The notes under the pieces: model-generated
Database searches by the model: none
What the model was told of the DNA's origin: nothing
The model's input: only the letters and a program-made list of their open reading frames with translations
Assembly (NCBI RefSeq): GCF_000349945.1
Contig: NC_020548.1
Location: forward strand, 124,001 to 188,000
Direction: 5' to 3'
From: Azoarcus sp. KH32C
Lineage (GTDB): Bacteria; Pseudomonadota; Gammaproteobacteria; Burkholderiales; Rhodocyclaceae
DNA length: 64,000 bases
Position numbers and translations under genes: made by a program
In this document: piece after piece, positions 1 through 10,834 of the stretch
How the letters are laid out: every line of letters starts with the position of its first letter
How positions within the stretch are numbered: position 1 is the stretch's first letter

Positions 1-607
1 GCACGTCGATCGTGTCGACCATGCGGCCGGTCGGAAACATCGCTCCGCCCTCCCCGCCCTCATCCGCCCCGGGCTCCAGGAACTCCAGCTTGATTTCGGC
101 TGCGGGGAAGGTCACGCCATCGAGTTCGAAGTCGCCGATCTCCTGCACTTCGCCGTCGGCCATCGGTACGTGCGCGAGGATCTTCTTGCCGATGTTGGCC
201 TGCCAGATGCGGACGACGGCGACGCCGTTGGGCGGCACTTCGACCAGCCCGCGCTGAATCGCAAACGGACCGACGGCGGAGGTGAGGTTGCCGCAGTTGC
301 CGCTCCAGTCGATCACCGGCTTCTCGATGGAGACCGCGCCGAAAAGGTAATCCACGTCGCAGTTCTCGCGGCGGCTGCGGCTGACGATGACGACCTTGCT
401 GGTGCTGGAGGTTGCTCCGCCCATGCCGTCGATGTGCTTGCCGTAGGGATCGGGGCTGCCGACGACGCGCAGCAGGAGGGCGTCGCGGAGCGCAGGGTCG
501 GTGCGCGTTTCGGCGGGGAGATCGTCGGACGTGAAGAAGAGGCCTTTGCTGGTGCCGCCCCGCATGTAGGTGGCACGAATCGCGATCTGGCGTGGAGTTG
601 CGGTCAT
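1..607 (-). CDS. PrpF-family isomerase (2-methylaconitate isomerase-like), partial
   Basis: The reading frame opens at an ATG ending at 607 and runs off the left edge, so about 202 N-terminal residues are visible. An AAGG ribosome site lies just upstream. The start MTATPRQIAIRATYMRGGTS and later stretches KHIDGMGGATSSTSKV and DWSGNCGNLTSAVG are typical of the PrpF family (diaminopimelate-epimerase-like fold). Family members isomerise 2-methylaconitate in the methylcitrate cycle; relatives such as oxalomesaconate tautomerases act in aromatic-acid breakdown, so the substrate is open. The family is confident because of the conserved RGGTSKG and GNCGN segments. No prpB/C or acnD is visible in this window. 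Confidence 0.85.
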   Translation of the reverse strand, partial: MTATPRQIAIRATYMRGGTSKGLFFTSDDLPAETRTDPALRDALLLRVVGSPDPYGKHIDGMGGATSSTSKVVIVSRSRRENCDVDYLFGAVSIEKPVIDWSGNCGNLTSAVGPFAIQRGLVEVPPNGVAVVRIWQANIGKKILAHVPMADGEVQEIGDFELDGVTFPAAEIKLEFLEPGADEGGEGGAMFPTGRMVDTIDV

Positions 608-692
608 GAGTCTGCCTTGTTGAGGTCGTTCGCGGCGATCACGGTACCGTCAGCGCGGACTGGCCTCAAGAGGTGACGGGTCGTTGAATGAT

Positions 693-2027
693 TCAGGCCA
701 GCCAGCCCTGGCTTCGTATCCAGGCTGCTAGTTGCCCGGCGCGTGCGGCGTCTCCGGCGAGCTCGGCGCGCAGCGCGTCTTCGGCGGTGGTCTGCTGCGA
801 TGCTCGGGCTTGGAGCGCGCGCAGCAACGGGGCGAGCTTCACGCCGTTCAGGTGCCAGATGCCGAGGGGGTTGTCGGGGGTGACGACGACCTCGTCCTCG
901 ACGATCCGGCCCTGGTCCACGACGGGCCGGCGCGCGATGTGCACCTTGTCCGGCGAGGTTTCGGCGTGTATCGGCTCGGCGTCGGGCCAGCCGCGCCGCG
1001 TCCGCCAGAAAGGATGCCCGGGCCATTGCGATTCCTGCTCGTAGAAATCGCGGCCGATGCGGGCGAAGCGGTAGAAGAGGTTTTCGATGCGCTCGCGGTG
1101 GAAGCGCTGCGCCAACGTGGCGGCAGCAGGTTCGTGCAGCAGGGTGGCGACGACTGCGGGGGCCTGCAGCGCCGACGAGAGCGCCTGGAAGATGCCGTTC
1201 CCCGACAAGGGGTCGACGGCCATCGCGGCGTCGCCGACGCGAATCCAGTTGTCGCCGACGACGGCTTCCTGCAGTACGGGGGTACTGGTCCGCGCATGCG
1301 GCTCGCCGATCGGCTCGGCGCCTTGCAGGAATGGGCGTGCGGCGTCGATCGCTTCGAAGCGCGCGCGGCAGAACTCGCCGAGTGCCTTCTTCGGCGGCAA
1401 TGCAGCGCTCGCCACGTCGAGGGTGATCTGCAGATAGCGACGACCGTCGGCGAGCGCCGCCATCCACGCCCAGCCATCGGCGCAGCTCTCGACGGCCGAA
1501 CGTGCCGCACCGGCCGGCCCCTGCCAGTACTGCAGCAAGGAAACGGTCTCCGCACCGCGCACGCGCGCCTGTCCCGTGCTCGGCGCGGCACGACCGCGCG
1601 CCTCGACGATGAAGTCGGCTTCCAGGGTCTGCAGCGCGCCGCCCTGCTCCAGCTGGACGAGATGGCCATCGGGCGAGGATGTGCAGGAGACGATCCGGGC
1701 GGACATGACGCGCACGCCGGCGTTCCGGGCGTCCTCAAGTGCGGCGAGATCGAAGCGCCGGCGGTCGACGAGGCTTTCGGTATTGGCCTGAGAGAGCACG
1801 CCGTTCCACGTCACGCAGCGCGGCGAAGGCGACGCGAAGCACTGCAGCGCCCGGGCAAAGCCGGCGTTGCGCAGCGCTTCCAGGACGCGTGCGGAGACGC
1901 CTTCCACCGCGGCAAAGCGGCGTGGTTCCCCGATCAGCACCACGTCCTCGCCCGCGCGCTGTAATCCCATGGCGACCGCGACCCCGGCGGGACCTGCGCC
2001 GAGCACGACGATCGGCCGCGCGTTCAT
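693..2027 (-). CDS. FAD-dependent monooxygenase/halogenase-like protein
   Basis: About 444 residues. The N-terminus has a dinucleotide-binding glycine motif (VLGAGPAGVAVAMGL) and the middle has GDAAMAVDPLSGNGIFQAL, the second FAD motif of flavoprotein monooxygenases and tryptophan-halogenase-like enzymes. It resembles single-component flavoproteins of the QhpG/LodB type that modify peptides or amino acids, but I cannot assign a substrate. A start 15 bases upstream (2042) is equally possible; neither has a strong ribosome site. It lies 85 bases upstream of the PrpF-like gene on the same strand and could share its transcript. Confidence 0.7.
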   Translation of the reverse strand: MNARPIVVLGAGPAGVAVAMGLQRAGEDVVLIGEPRRFAAVEGVSARVLEALRNAGFARALQCFASPSPRCVTWNGVLSQANTESLVDRRRFDLAALEDARNAGVRVMSARIVSCTSSPDGHLVQLEQGGALQTLEADFIVEARGRAAPSTGQARVRGAETVSLLQYWQGPAGAARSAVESCADGWAWMAALADGRRYLQITLDVASAALPPKKALGEFCRARFEAIDAARPFLQGAEPIGEPHARTSTPVLQEAVVGDNWIRVGDAAMAVDPLSGNGIFQALSSALQAPAVVATLLHEPAAATLAQRFHRERIENLFYRFARIGRDFYEQESQWPGHPFWRTRRGWPDAEPIHAETSPDKVHIARRPVVDQGRIVEDEVVVTPDNPLGIWHLNGVKLAPLLRALQARASQQTTAEDALRAELAGDAARAGQLAAWIRSQGWLA

Positions 2028-2225
2028 GTTGCGGACTGCCATGCGCGCGCGGGGCTGCGAGTCATCCCGCCGGGCGGTCGGGACAAGGAGAGAATAGCCA
2101 TTTCGATGAAGGACACGAAGCGCGACGGCATTGGCCGATTCTAGGAGCCGCAGCCAGGAACCGATAGCCTGGATCGGCAATGGCAACGCGTCACGAGGCG
2201 CATGCTTCTGCCAACCGTCCGGGCG

Positions 2226-3014
2226 CTATCGCAACTCCCCGAGCGTCACCTCATACACCTTCTTTCGTTTGTCATACTTGACGCTATAGCTCGACGGGTA
2301 GGCGCCGGTCTTCGTGTAGGCCGCGGGCCGTACCACGGGGGCCGAGTAGGATTGTTTCGAGCGGAGGAACGCGAGCGTCGCCATCGGCTCGATGAACAAT
2401 TGCTGCTTGTTGTAATAGCCGTAGATCAGCGTAACCGTGAATGGCTGGCCGTTGAATTCGGGCGCCTTGGGATCGATCGCGTGCGCCCCCATTTGAGCGA
2501 CCGCCGTACCCGGTGGCATCACATAGCCGGCCGGCATCAAATCGGCGGGCGGCTGTTGGCCTGGATCGCCCGATTCGCTTTCGCTGCCGAACGTGATGCG
2601 CATTTGCTCTTCGTGACTCACGAAGTAGAAATGGAAGTCGAAATGCTGCACGTCGTACACGTGCGGGGGCGGGTGGCCCGCCGACTCCCAGTTGACGACG
2701 ACATGATCGACGACCGTCTTCGGGCCGGTCGTCGGCATCGGCAGCAGATAGGGAAAATTGGGACTGGCGCCGGCGGCCGGCGTTGGCAATCCCACCAGCG
2801 CGGCGGCGCCGAAGACGACACCGATCGAAGCGAGCCCGCCCTCGGCGTCGGTGCGGACAATGGTATGGGCCGAGCCGTGGCCGAGCCGCACGGGCGAGCC
2901 TTCATAGCTTGCTGCCTTCGTCTGGGCCATCGCCCACGGGGAGAGTAGCGCGGCGGCGATCGTCGCAATCGCCACCATCGGAGGCCGCCGGACTTGCACA
3001 CGTGCGCGAATCAT
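2226..3014 (-). CDS. Secreted protein, probably TTHB210-like/DUF5602 domain
   Basis: 262 residues from an ATG preceded by a strong GGGGAG site. The N-terminus is a signal peptide: basic RARVQVRR, then a hydrophobic stretch ending in WAMAQ near residue 32, so the protein should be exported. The mature part holds the histidine-rich segment HVYDVQHFDFHFYFVSHEEQ, which I associate with the TTHB210-like (DUF5602) family of unknown function. Closely spaced His/Asp residues suggest metal binding, but this is inference. It stands alone between two unrelated genes on the same strand. Confidence 0.6.
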   Translation of the reverse strand: MIRARVQVRRPPMVAIATIAAALLSPWAMAQTKAASYEGSPVRLGHGSAHTIVRTDAEGGLASIGVVFGAAALVGLPTPAAGASPNFPYLLPMPTTGPKTVVDHVVVNWESAGHPPPHVYDVQHFDFHFYFVSHEEQMRITFGSESESGDPGQQPPADLMPAGYVMPPGTAVAQMGAHAIDPKAPEFNGQPFTVTLIYGYYNKQQLFIEPMATLAFLRSKQSYSAPVVRPAAYTKTGAYPSSYSVKYDKRKKVYEVTLGELR

Positions 3015-3151
3015 GATCACTCCCCCTTTTGTTTCAGCCGGTCGATTGCCTCGGCGGGAACGACTCGTGGTTCCCGCCTCGGCGTTTCAATCTAGCCCAA
3101 GGAGCGAAGACTTCAACGCCCTTCCGCGAATAAGCAAGCGGGGATGGGGAC

Positions 3152-4336
3152 TCAATGCAGGATGGTCCGCTCGCTCGCGGCCTGCCGTGTTGCATATGCG
3201 TCGCGTGCCGGCGTTCCGGTCTCGAGGAAGGACTTCACCCGCATCAGGTCTTCGTCCAGCTCTGTCTTGGCGTCCCGCCCGAAGAGCCGCGCGACCGCGT
3301 GGCCGGCAATTCCGGCCCTCGGCGTGTAGCTCATCGACACGCGCAAACGCGTCCCGGCGCCGTCGGGCTCGAAGTCGATGCATCCCTCGCTTTCGACGGC
3401 AGCGCCCGGCAAGGTGCGCCAGACGAGGCGCCGGTTCTCGTCGCGCTCGACGATCTCGGCATCCCATTCGACGGGACGCAGCGGGCCAGCCACCTTCCAG
3501 TGCCAGCGGTTGTCGCCCGTCATCTGCACGGCCTCGACGTTGCGCATGAACTGCGGAAAGTTTTCGGGGTGGTTCCAGAACGCGAAGACCTGCTCGGGCG
3601 GGGCGGCGATCAAGAGTTCCTTGTCGAGATGCACGCTGCGCGTTCCCCGCCGTCCGGCAATCTCGCCCAGGCGCTGGTTCGTCACGGAACGGGCGAACAG
3701 GGCACCACCTGCCAGCGTGCCCAGCGCACCGATCGCCCGGCCACGCGACAGGCTCAGCAGAGCCGTGAGGATCCCGGCGCCACCGGCCAGCATGCGCAGC
3801 GACGGCGACCAGTTCTCGGGCACGCGCGACCTGTGCCGGCCGACCTCCACCCCTTGCAACGCGGAGATATTGCCCGGCTCGTCATGGACATCGAGCCGGT
3901 CGTCGACTTTCGTGACGCCGCGCACGCTCCACGCCGCCGCCATCAGCTTCCCCACCTCCTCGGCGAGGATCGGCCCTTCGAGCACGATCGTGCCGTCATC
4001 GCTCGCGCGCACGTGGATTCCGTGAGGATTCGACACGGCGCGACCGATGCGCGCACGCACTCGCCCTTCCAGCCGGGGGATCGAGAGCTCGCGGTCTGCC
4101 GTCATGCGCGAGCGCAGCCGCGCGGCAAGGCCACGGCTACGATTGACGCCATCCCGCCACGCCACTTCGGCCACGCGTCCGACTTGCGTGCCGCCGCTGC
4201 GCAGCTTGTCCGTGACGACGGCGCGCCGTCTTCGGCCGGCCTGCGGATCCAGCAGATACATCGTCAACATGCCGAGGCCGGCGACGCCGATTGCGGTCAG
4301 CGCTCCGTACTTGCCACCCATCACCTCTCGTTTCAT
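3152..4336 (-). CDS. BON + SRPBCC (cyclase/dehydrase-like) membrane-associated protein
   Basis: 394 residues with an excellent ribosome site (AAGGAGG) before the ATG. A hydrophobic segment at about 10-30 may anchor the protein. A BON-like domain follows at about 95-150 (GIHVRASDDGTIVLEGPI). A second hydrophobic, glycine-rich stretch lies at about 185-225. An SRPBCC/START-like ligand-binding domain fills about 235-370 (APPEQVFAFWNHPENFPQFM). This architecture is common in stress-related envelope proteins of proteobacteria, with no established reaction. It is not obviously linked to the phenol genes. Confidence 0.7.
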   Translation of the reverse strand: MKREVMGGKYGALTAIGVAGLGMLTMYLLDPQAGRRRRAVVTDKLRSGGTQVGRVAEVAWRDGVNRSRGLAARLRSRMTADRELSIPRLEGRVRARIGRAVSNPHGIHVRASDDGTIVLEGPILAEEVGKLMAAAWSVRGVTKVDDRLDVHDEPGNISALQGVEVGRHRSRVPENWSPSLRMLAGGAGILTALLSLSRGRAIGALGTLAGGALFARSVTNQRLGEIAGRRGTRSVHLDKELLIAAPPEQVFAFWNHPENFPQFMRNVEAVQMTGDNRWHWKVAGPLRPVEWDAEIVERDENRRLVWRTLPGAAVESEGCIDFEPDGAGTRLRVSMSYTPRAGIAGHAVARLFGRDAKTELDEDLMRVKSFLETGTPARDAYATRQAASERTILH

Positions 4337-4428
4337 GGCGCACCTCCTTGCGTCGGGAAGGCAAAAATTTCATCGACTTGCAAGTTCTCGCCCACAGCTC
4401 CGCGGACCCCGGCCGGCGGCCGGCGTGC

Positions 4429-4500
4429 GCTGCGTTGGCCCCCGGTCAAGGCTCAAGGGATCATTTCTGACTGGGAATTGCCAACGCAGCAAGCAGCGTT
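4429..4500. repeat. 11-bp perfect inverted repeat, about 50-nt loop
   Basis: GCTGCGTTGGC at 4429-4439 is matched by GCCAACGCAGC at 4490-4500, in the gap between the SRPBCC gene start and the stop of the pyridoxamine-oxidase-like gene. The long spacer argues against a simple terminator. It may be a protein-binding pair or chance in GC-rich DNA. Confidence 0.35.
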
Positions 4501-4510
4501 CCCGGCACGA

Positions 4511-4974
4511 TCAGCTACGGCAATCGATGGCGTCTCGGCGCCCGAATCCCGCGGAGTTATCGATGAAGAAGAGGCGCTCGGGTTCGAAGCGGTACCAGCG
4601 GACCTTGGCGAGCGCCTTCACGATGGCTGCGGGTGCTTGAGCGAGCTTGCCGACAACCGGGTACTTTGCGCCATAGAGTTCGCGCGCCCGCCTCTCATCG
4701 TCGCCGCCGATTTCGACCGCAAGGCCTTCGGCCTGGATACCCTTGATTTGCGGCCAGTCGGCGCAATCTTCCTGAATCGTGATCGCGATCCGTCCGTCCC
4801 ACGCGATATTGCGGCTGTGACGGGTCGTCGGGGCGGAGAGGAAGTAGAGCCGGAATCCGTCGTTCACATAAAACACGGCAGCAGCCCAGACGCCCTCCTC
4901 GCCCTGGGACGCGATCGTCATCGAATGGTGGGTTTGCAGGTAGTCGAGAACGCGCGAACGCAGCCCGCCGTCCA

Positions 4975-4975
<1 letters not shown>
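4511..4975 (-). CDS. Pyridoxamine 5'-phosphate oxidase-like flavin-binding protein
   Basis: 154 residues with a split-barrel PNPOx-like fold signature: MTIASQGEEGVWAAAVFYV, then LYFLSAPTTRHSRNIAWDGR and ITIQEDCADWPQIKGIQAEG. Such proteins bind FMN, haem or F420, and only some are oxidases. The start codon overlaps the stop of the sigma-54 regulator (TGATG at 4973-4977), so the two are almost certainly translated together. That coupling suggests a role in redox or flavin sensing for the phenol operon, but nothing in the sequence proves it. Confidence 0.75.
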
Positions 4976-6678
<1,703 letters not shown>

Positions 6679-6754
6679 TGCCTGGTCCTCATGTGCTGTC
6701 TCCTCCTGGATCGTTCCTTCTACGCGCCGTCCCCGCCGTGCGTATTGACACATA

Positions 6755-6866
6755 TCAAACGATTTGAAGTCCTGCTTTTTGTGGCAAATCGCGCGCTTCC
6801 GGCACGGAATTTACCAAATGATCACTTCACCTTCCGCGAGGGCCGAAACCTCATCAAATGATCAAA
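6755..6866. promoter_or_regulatory. Candidate upstream activator sites for the sigma-54 regulator
   Basis: Three related A/T-rich sites lie 170-300 bp upstream of the ppsA promoter: TCAAACGATTTGA at 6755-6767 (arms TCAAA/TTTGA), CCAAATGATCAC at 6814-6825, and ATCAAATGATCAAA at 6853-6866. The last two share CAAATGATCA and sit 40 bp apart, about four helical turns. They resemble the TGATCAA-type half sites bound by XylR/DmpR regulators. Binding is inferred. Confidence 0.6.
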
Positions 6867-7039
6867 CGGCGCAGGAGCCGGACGGGGCCGCAATGCCCAT
6901 CGTTGCTGGGAAAAACGGGCAATTTGGATGGCTATTTTCCGCATCTGCGTCATTGGCCCGGATGCCGCACGGACATGCATTTTCCGGCCTTTGAAAATTC
7001 CATATACATATCCATTTGCTGCGCCGCGTGATGACGCGG

Positions 7040-7054
7040 TGGCACAGCGCTTGC
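7040..7054 (+). promoter_or_regulatory. Sigma-54 (-24/-12) promoter of the phenol operon
   Basis: TGGCAC-N5-TTGC is a perfect match to the RpoN consensus, with the GG at 7041-7042 and the GC at 7053-7054. Transcription should begin near 7066, about 65 bases before the ppsA start codon. It fits the divergent sigma-54 activator. Confidence 0.9.
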
Positions 7055-7129
7055 GATTGCTGTCCGGCAACCGGTCGCGAAACGAGCCCGGCCAAACCGA
7101 AAAACGACACAGCACGAAGGGGACGCACG

Positions 7130-8965
7130 ATGAAGTTTCCTGTTCCGCACGACGTGAAGGGCAAGACGATTCCGGGGACCGAAGGTTGGGAGCGGATGTA
7201 TCCGTATCACTACCAGTTCGTCACGGACGATGCCGAGCGCAACCAGTACGAGAAGGAGACGTTCTGGTTCTACGACGGATTGCACTACCCCGAGCCGCTC
7301 TACCCCTTCGACACGATCTGGGACGAGGCCTGGTATCTCGCGCTGTCGCAGTTCAACAATCGCATCTTCCAGGTGCCGCCGGTGCGCGGCGTCGACCACC
7401 GCATCATCAACGGCTACGTCTATATCTCGCCGGTGCCGGTCAAGGACCCGGACGAGATCGGCCGGCGCGTGCCCAACTTCATGGAGCGCGCGGGCTACTA
7501 CTACAAGAACTGGGACGAGCTCGAAGCGAAGTGGAAGACGAAGATGGAGGGCACGATCGCCGAGCTCGAGGCGCTGCAGATCCCGCGCCTGCCGGAGGTC
7601 GAGGACCTGAGGGTGGTGACCGACGGGGTCGGTGAATCGACCGCCTACCACCTGCTGAAGAACTACGACGACCTCATCAACCTCGGCATCCGCTGCTGGC
7701 AGTACCACTTCGAGTTCCTGAACCTGGGCTATGCGGCCTACGTGTTCTTCATGGACTTCACGCAGAAGCTGTTCCCCAGCATCCCGCTGCAGCGCGTGAC
7801 GCAGATGATCTCGGGCATCGACGTGATCATGTACAAGTCCGACGACGAGCTGAAGGAGCTGGCGAAGAAGGCGGTCGCGCTGGAAGTCGATGACATCGTG
7901 ACCGCGCACCGCGAATGGGCCGACGTGAAGGCCGCGATGGCTGGTCGGCGCCACGGCGACGAGTGGCTCGCGGCTTTCGAGAAGGCGCGTTACCCGTGGT
8001 TCAACATTTCGTCCGGCACCGGCTGGTTCCACACGGACCGCAGCTGGAACGACAACCTCAACCTGCCGCTCGATGGCATCCAGACCTACATCGGCAAGCT
8101 GCGCGACGGCGTGGCCATTGACCGGCCGATGGAGGCCGTGCGCGCCGAGCGCGACCGCGTGACCGCCGAATACCGCGACTTGATCGACAACGACCAGGAC
8201 CGCAAGCAGTTCGACGAGCTCCTCGGTTGCGCCCGCACCGTCTTCCCCTACGTCGAGAACCATTTGTTCTACGTCGAGCATTGGTTCCACTCCGTCTTCT
8301 GGAACAAGATGCGCGAAGTGGCCGCGATCATGCAGGAACATGGCGTGATTGCCGAGATCGAGGACATTTGGCTGTTGCGCCGCGACGAGATCAAGCAGGC
8401 GCTGTGGGACATCGTCACGGCGTGGGCGACGGGCGTGACGCCGCGCGGCACGAAGACCTGGCCCGCCGAGATCGAGTGGCGCAAGGGCGTGATGCAGAAG
8501 TTCCGCGAGTGGGCGCCGCCGCCTGCGATCGGTATCGCGCCGGAGGTGATCCAGGAGCCCTTCACGATCGTGTTGTGGGGCGTCACCAACAGCTCGCTGT
8601 CGGCGTGGGCCTCGGTGCAGGAGGTCGCCGATCCGGACAGCATCACCGAGCTGAAGGGCTTCCCGGCGAGCCCCGGCACCGTCGAAGGCAAGGCGCGCGT
8701 ATGCCGCAGCGCGGAGGAGATCCGCGACCTGCAGGAAGGCGAAATCCTCGTCGCCCCGACCACCTCGCCGTCCTGGGCGCCCGCGTTCGCGAAGATCAAG
8801 GCCTGCATCACCGACGTCGGCGGCGTGATGAGCCACGCGGCAATCGTGTGCCGCGAGTACGGCATGCCGGCGGTCGTCGGCACCGGCCATTCCACTCGCG
8901 TGATCAAGACCGGGATGACGCTGCGCGTCGATGGCTCGTCCGGCCTGGTCACCATCGTCCAGTGA
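7130..8965 (+). CDS. ppsA: Phenylphosphate synthase subunit A (phosphohistidine subunit)
   Basis: 611 residues. With PpsB it phosphorylates phenol to phenylphosphate using ATP, releasing AMP and phosphate, the first step of anaerobic phenol breakdown. The protein corresponds to the C-terminal part of PEP synthase. The mobile phosphohistidine domain is at the C-terminus (GGVMSHAAIVCREYGMPA), and counting from the ATG its histidine is residue 569, the position I recall as phosphorylated in the Thauera aromatica enzyme. The rest (MYPYHYQFVTDDAERNQYEK onward) is the phenol-specific body. It is first in the operon, about 65 bases downstream of the predicted start site. An upstream in-frame codon at 7016 lies before the promoter and is rejected. 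Confidence 0.95.
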   Translation: MKFPVPHDVKGKTIPGTEGWERMYPYHYQFVTDDAERNQYEKETFWFYDGLHYPEPLYPFDTIWDEAWYLALSQFNNRIFQVPPVRGVDHRIINGYVYISPVPVKDPDEIGRRVPNFMERAGYYYKNWDELEAKWKTKMEGTIAELEALQIPRLPEVEDLRVVTDGVGESTAYHLLKNYDDLINLGIRCWQYHFEFLNLGYAAYVFFMDFTQKLFPSIPLQRVTQMISGIDVIMYKSDDELKELAKKAVALEVDDIVTAHREWADVKAAMAGRRHGDEWLAAFEKARYPWFNISSGTGWFHTDRSWNDNLNLPLDGIQTYIGKLRDGVAIDRPMEAVRAERDRVTAEYRDLIDNDQDRKQFDELLGCARTVFPYVENHLFYVEHWFHSVFWNKMREVAAIMQEHGVIAEIEDIWLLRRDEIKQALWDIVTAWATGVTPRGTKTWPAEIEWRKGVMQKFREWAPPPAIGIAPEVIQEPFTIVLWGVTNSSLSAWASVQEVADPDSITELKGFPASPGTVEGKARVCRSAEEIRDLQEGEILVAPTTSPSWAPAFAKIKACITDVGGVMSHAAIVCREYGMPAVVGTGHSTRVIKTGMTLRVDGSSGLVTIVQ

Positions 8966-8978
8966 AGAGGGAAACAGC

Positions 8979-10106
8979 ATGGGAAGCGCTTTGATGGCCG
9001 AAGAAGTGCGCCTCGCCCCCGGCATCGACAGCCGGGCGCCGAAGGTGTGCATGTTCGAGGACTGCAACAAGGACTCCGTGCCGCTCGTCGGCGGCAAGTG
9101 CTCGTCGCTCGGCGAACTGATCAACGCGGGCGTCCGGGTGCCGCCGGGCTTCGCGGTGACAACCGCCGGCTACGCGCAGTTCATGCACGAGGGCGGCATC
9201 CAGGCGGAGGTCAATGCCCTGCTCGAAGGGCTGGATCACGACGACATGGACAAGCTGGAGGCCGCCTCCAGCGCCATTCGCGAAATGATCGAGTCGCGGC
9301 CGATCTCGATCGAGCTGGAGGACCTGATCGCCGAGGCATATCGGAAGCTGTCGGTGCGCTGCTACCTGCCGGCGGCGCCGGTCGCGGTGCGCTCCAGCGC
9401 GACGGCGGAGGACCTGCCGGGCGCGAGCTTCGCCGGCCAGCAGGATACCTACCTGTGGATCCGCGGCGTCGACGAGGTGATCCGCCACGTGCGCCGCTGC
9501 TTCTCCAGCCTCTATACGGCTCGCGCCATCGCCTACCGCATCCGCATGGGCTTCCCGCACGAGCAGGTCGCGATCAGCGTGGGCGTGCAGAAGATGGCGA
9601 ACGCGTACACGGCGGGCGTGATGTTCACGCTTCATCCCTCGACCGGCGACCGCTCGGTGATCGTGATCGACTCGAACTTCGGCTTCGGCGAATCGGTGGT
9701 GTCGGGCGAGGTGACGCCGGACAACTTCGTCGTCAACAAGGTCACGCTGGACATCATCGAGCGGACGATCTCGACCAAGGAGATCTGCTACACGGCCGAC
9801 CTCAAACTGCAGCGTTCGGTGGCGATGGAGGTGCCGGCCGAGCGCCAGAACATCCAGTCGCTGATCGACGACGAGATCACCGAGCTCGCGTGGATGGCGA
9901 AGAAGATCGAGAAGCACTACGGCCGTCCGATGGACATCGAGTGGGCGATCGACAAGAACCTGCCGGTGGGCGGCAACGTGTTCGTGCTGCAGGCCCGCCC
10001 CGAGACGATCTGGAGCAACAGGCAGAAGGCGCCGGCGACGACCGGGGCGACCTCGGCGATGGATTACATCGTCTCGAACCTGCTCGTCGGCAAGCGCCTG
10101 GCCTGA
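8979..10106 (+). CDS. ppsB: Phenylphosphate synthase subunit B (ATP-binding subunit)
   Basis: 375 residues homologous to the N-terminal nucleotide-binding half of PEP synthase. GGKCSSLGELINAGVRVPPG and AVRSSATAEDLPGASFAGQQ are family motifs, and MDIEWAID plus VLQARPET near the end complete the ATP-grasp region. It transfers the beta-phosphoryl group of ATP to the histidine of PpsA. The start MGSALMAEE at 8979 follows a GAGGGAAA site 13 bases after the ppsA stop; a second ATG lies five codons in. Splitting PEP synthase into two genes is the known arrangement for this enzyme. Confidence 0.94.
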   Translation: MGSALMAEEVRLAPGIDSRAPKVCMFEDCNKDSVPLVGGKCSSLGELINAGVRVPPGFAVTTAGYAQFMHEGGIQAEVNALLEGLDHDDMDKLEAASSAIREMIESRPISIELEDLIAEAYRKLSVRCYLPAAPVAVRSSATAEDLPGASFAGQQDTYLWIRGVDEVIRHVRRCFSSLYTARAIAYRIRMGFPHEQVAISVGVQKMANAYTAGVMFTLHPSTGDRSVIVIDSNFGFGESVVSGEVTPDNFVVNKVTLDIIERTISTKEICYTADLKLQRSVAMEVPAERQNIQSLIDDEITELAWMAKKIEKHYGRPMDIEWAIDKNLPVGGNVFVLQARPETIWSNRQKAPATTGATSAMDYIVSNLLVGKRLA

Positions 10107-10119
10107 GGAGGACACGACC

Positions 10120-10788
10120 ATGATCGTACGCAACTGGATGCAATCGAACCCCGCGGTGCTCGGCAGCGACACGCTGCTGTCGGAGGCGAAGCGGATCCTC
10201 TCGGAAACCAACCTGCACGCGTTGCCGGTCGTCGATGACGGACGACTGCGCGGGCTCGTGACCCGTGCTGGCTGCCTGCGCGCCGCGCACGCCGCGCTGC
10301 GCAGCCAGAGCCCCGACGAGCTCAACTACTTTTCGAACCACGTGAAGGTGAAGGACGTGATGGTGCGCAACCCCGCCACCATCGATGCCAACGACACGAT
10401 GGAGCGCTGCCTGCAGGTCGGCCAGCAGTACGGCGTCGGGCAATTGCCGGTGATGGACGGCAGCCATGTTGTCGGGATGATCTCGGCAATAGAGATGTTC
10501 TCGCTCGCGGCGCATTTCCTCGGCGCCTGGGAGCGCCGCAGCGGCGTGACGCTCGCGCCGACGCGCATCGGCCCCGGGACGATTGGCCGCATCGCCGACA
10601 TCGTCGAAGGCACCGGCGCGGAAGTGCACGCGATCTACCCGATCAGCCTCGGCCCGAAGGGTGTGGCGAGCGGCGACCAGGAGCGCAAGGTCATCGTCCG
10701 CTTCCATCACGCAGACACCGCCGAAGTCACGCGAGCACTCACTGCGGCCGGCTACGAGGTCATCGAGTCGGTCCAGGCCACGCACTGA
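10120..10788 (+). CDS. ppsC: Phenylphosphate synthase subunit C (CBS-domain stimulator)
   Basis: 222 residues with two CBS domains (about 5-60 and 75-135; MIVRNWMQSNPAVLGSDTLL and VKDVMVRNPATIDANDTMER) and an ACT-like C-terminal part (about 150-220). In the characterised system this third protein stimulates phenylphosphate synthase several-fold without being strictly required. CBS pairs bind adenosine nucleotides, so it may sense energy state; that is inference. GAGGA precedes the ATG, 13 bases after ppsB. Confidence 0.92.
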   Translation: MIVRNWMQSNPAVLGSDTLLSEAKRILSETNLHALPVVDDGRLRGLVTRAGCLRAAHAALRSQSPDELNYFSNHVKVKDVMVRNPATIDANDTMERCLQVGQQYGVGQLPVMDGSHVVGMISAIEMFSLAAHFLGAWERRSGVTLAPTRIGPGTIGRIADIVEGTGAEVHAIYPISLGPKGVASGDQERKVIVRFHHADTAEVTRALTAAGYEVIESVQATH

Positions 10789-10834
10789 TCCCCGCCATTT
10801 TCAAATCCCGCTTTTCCGCCAAGGAGTCATCCGA

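Noticed and set aside
313..576. An 87-residue minus-strand frame inside the PrpF-like gene
   Set aside because: The true gene uses another frame and runs off the left edge, with clear PrpF motifs.
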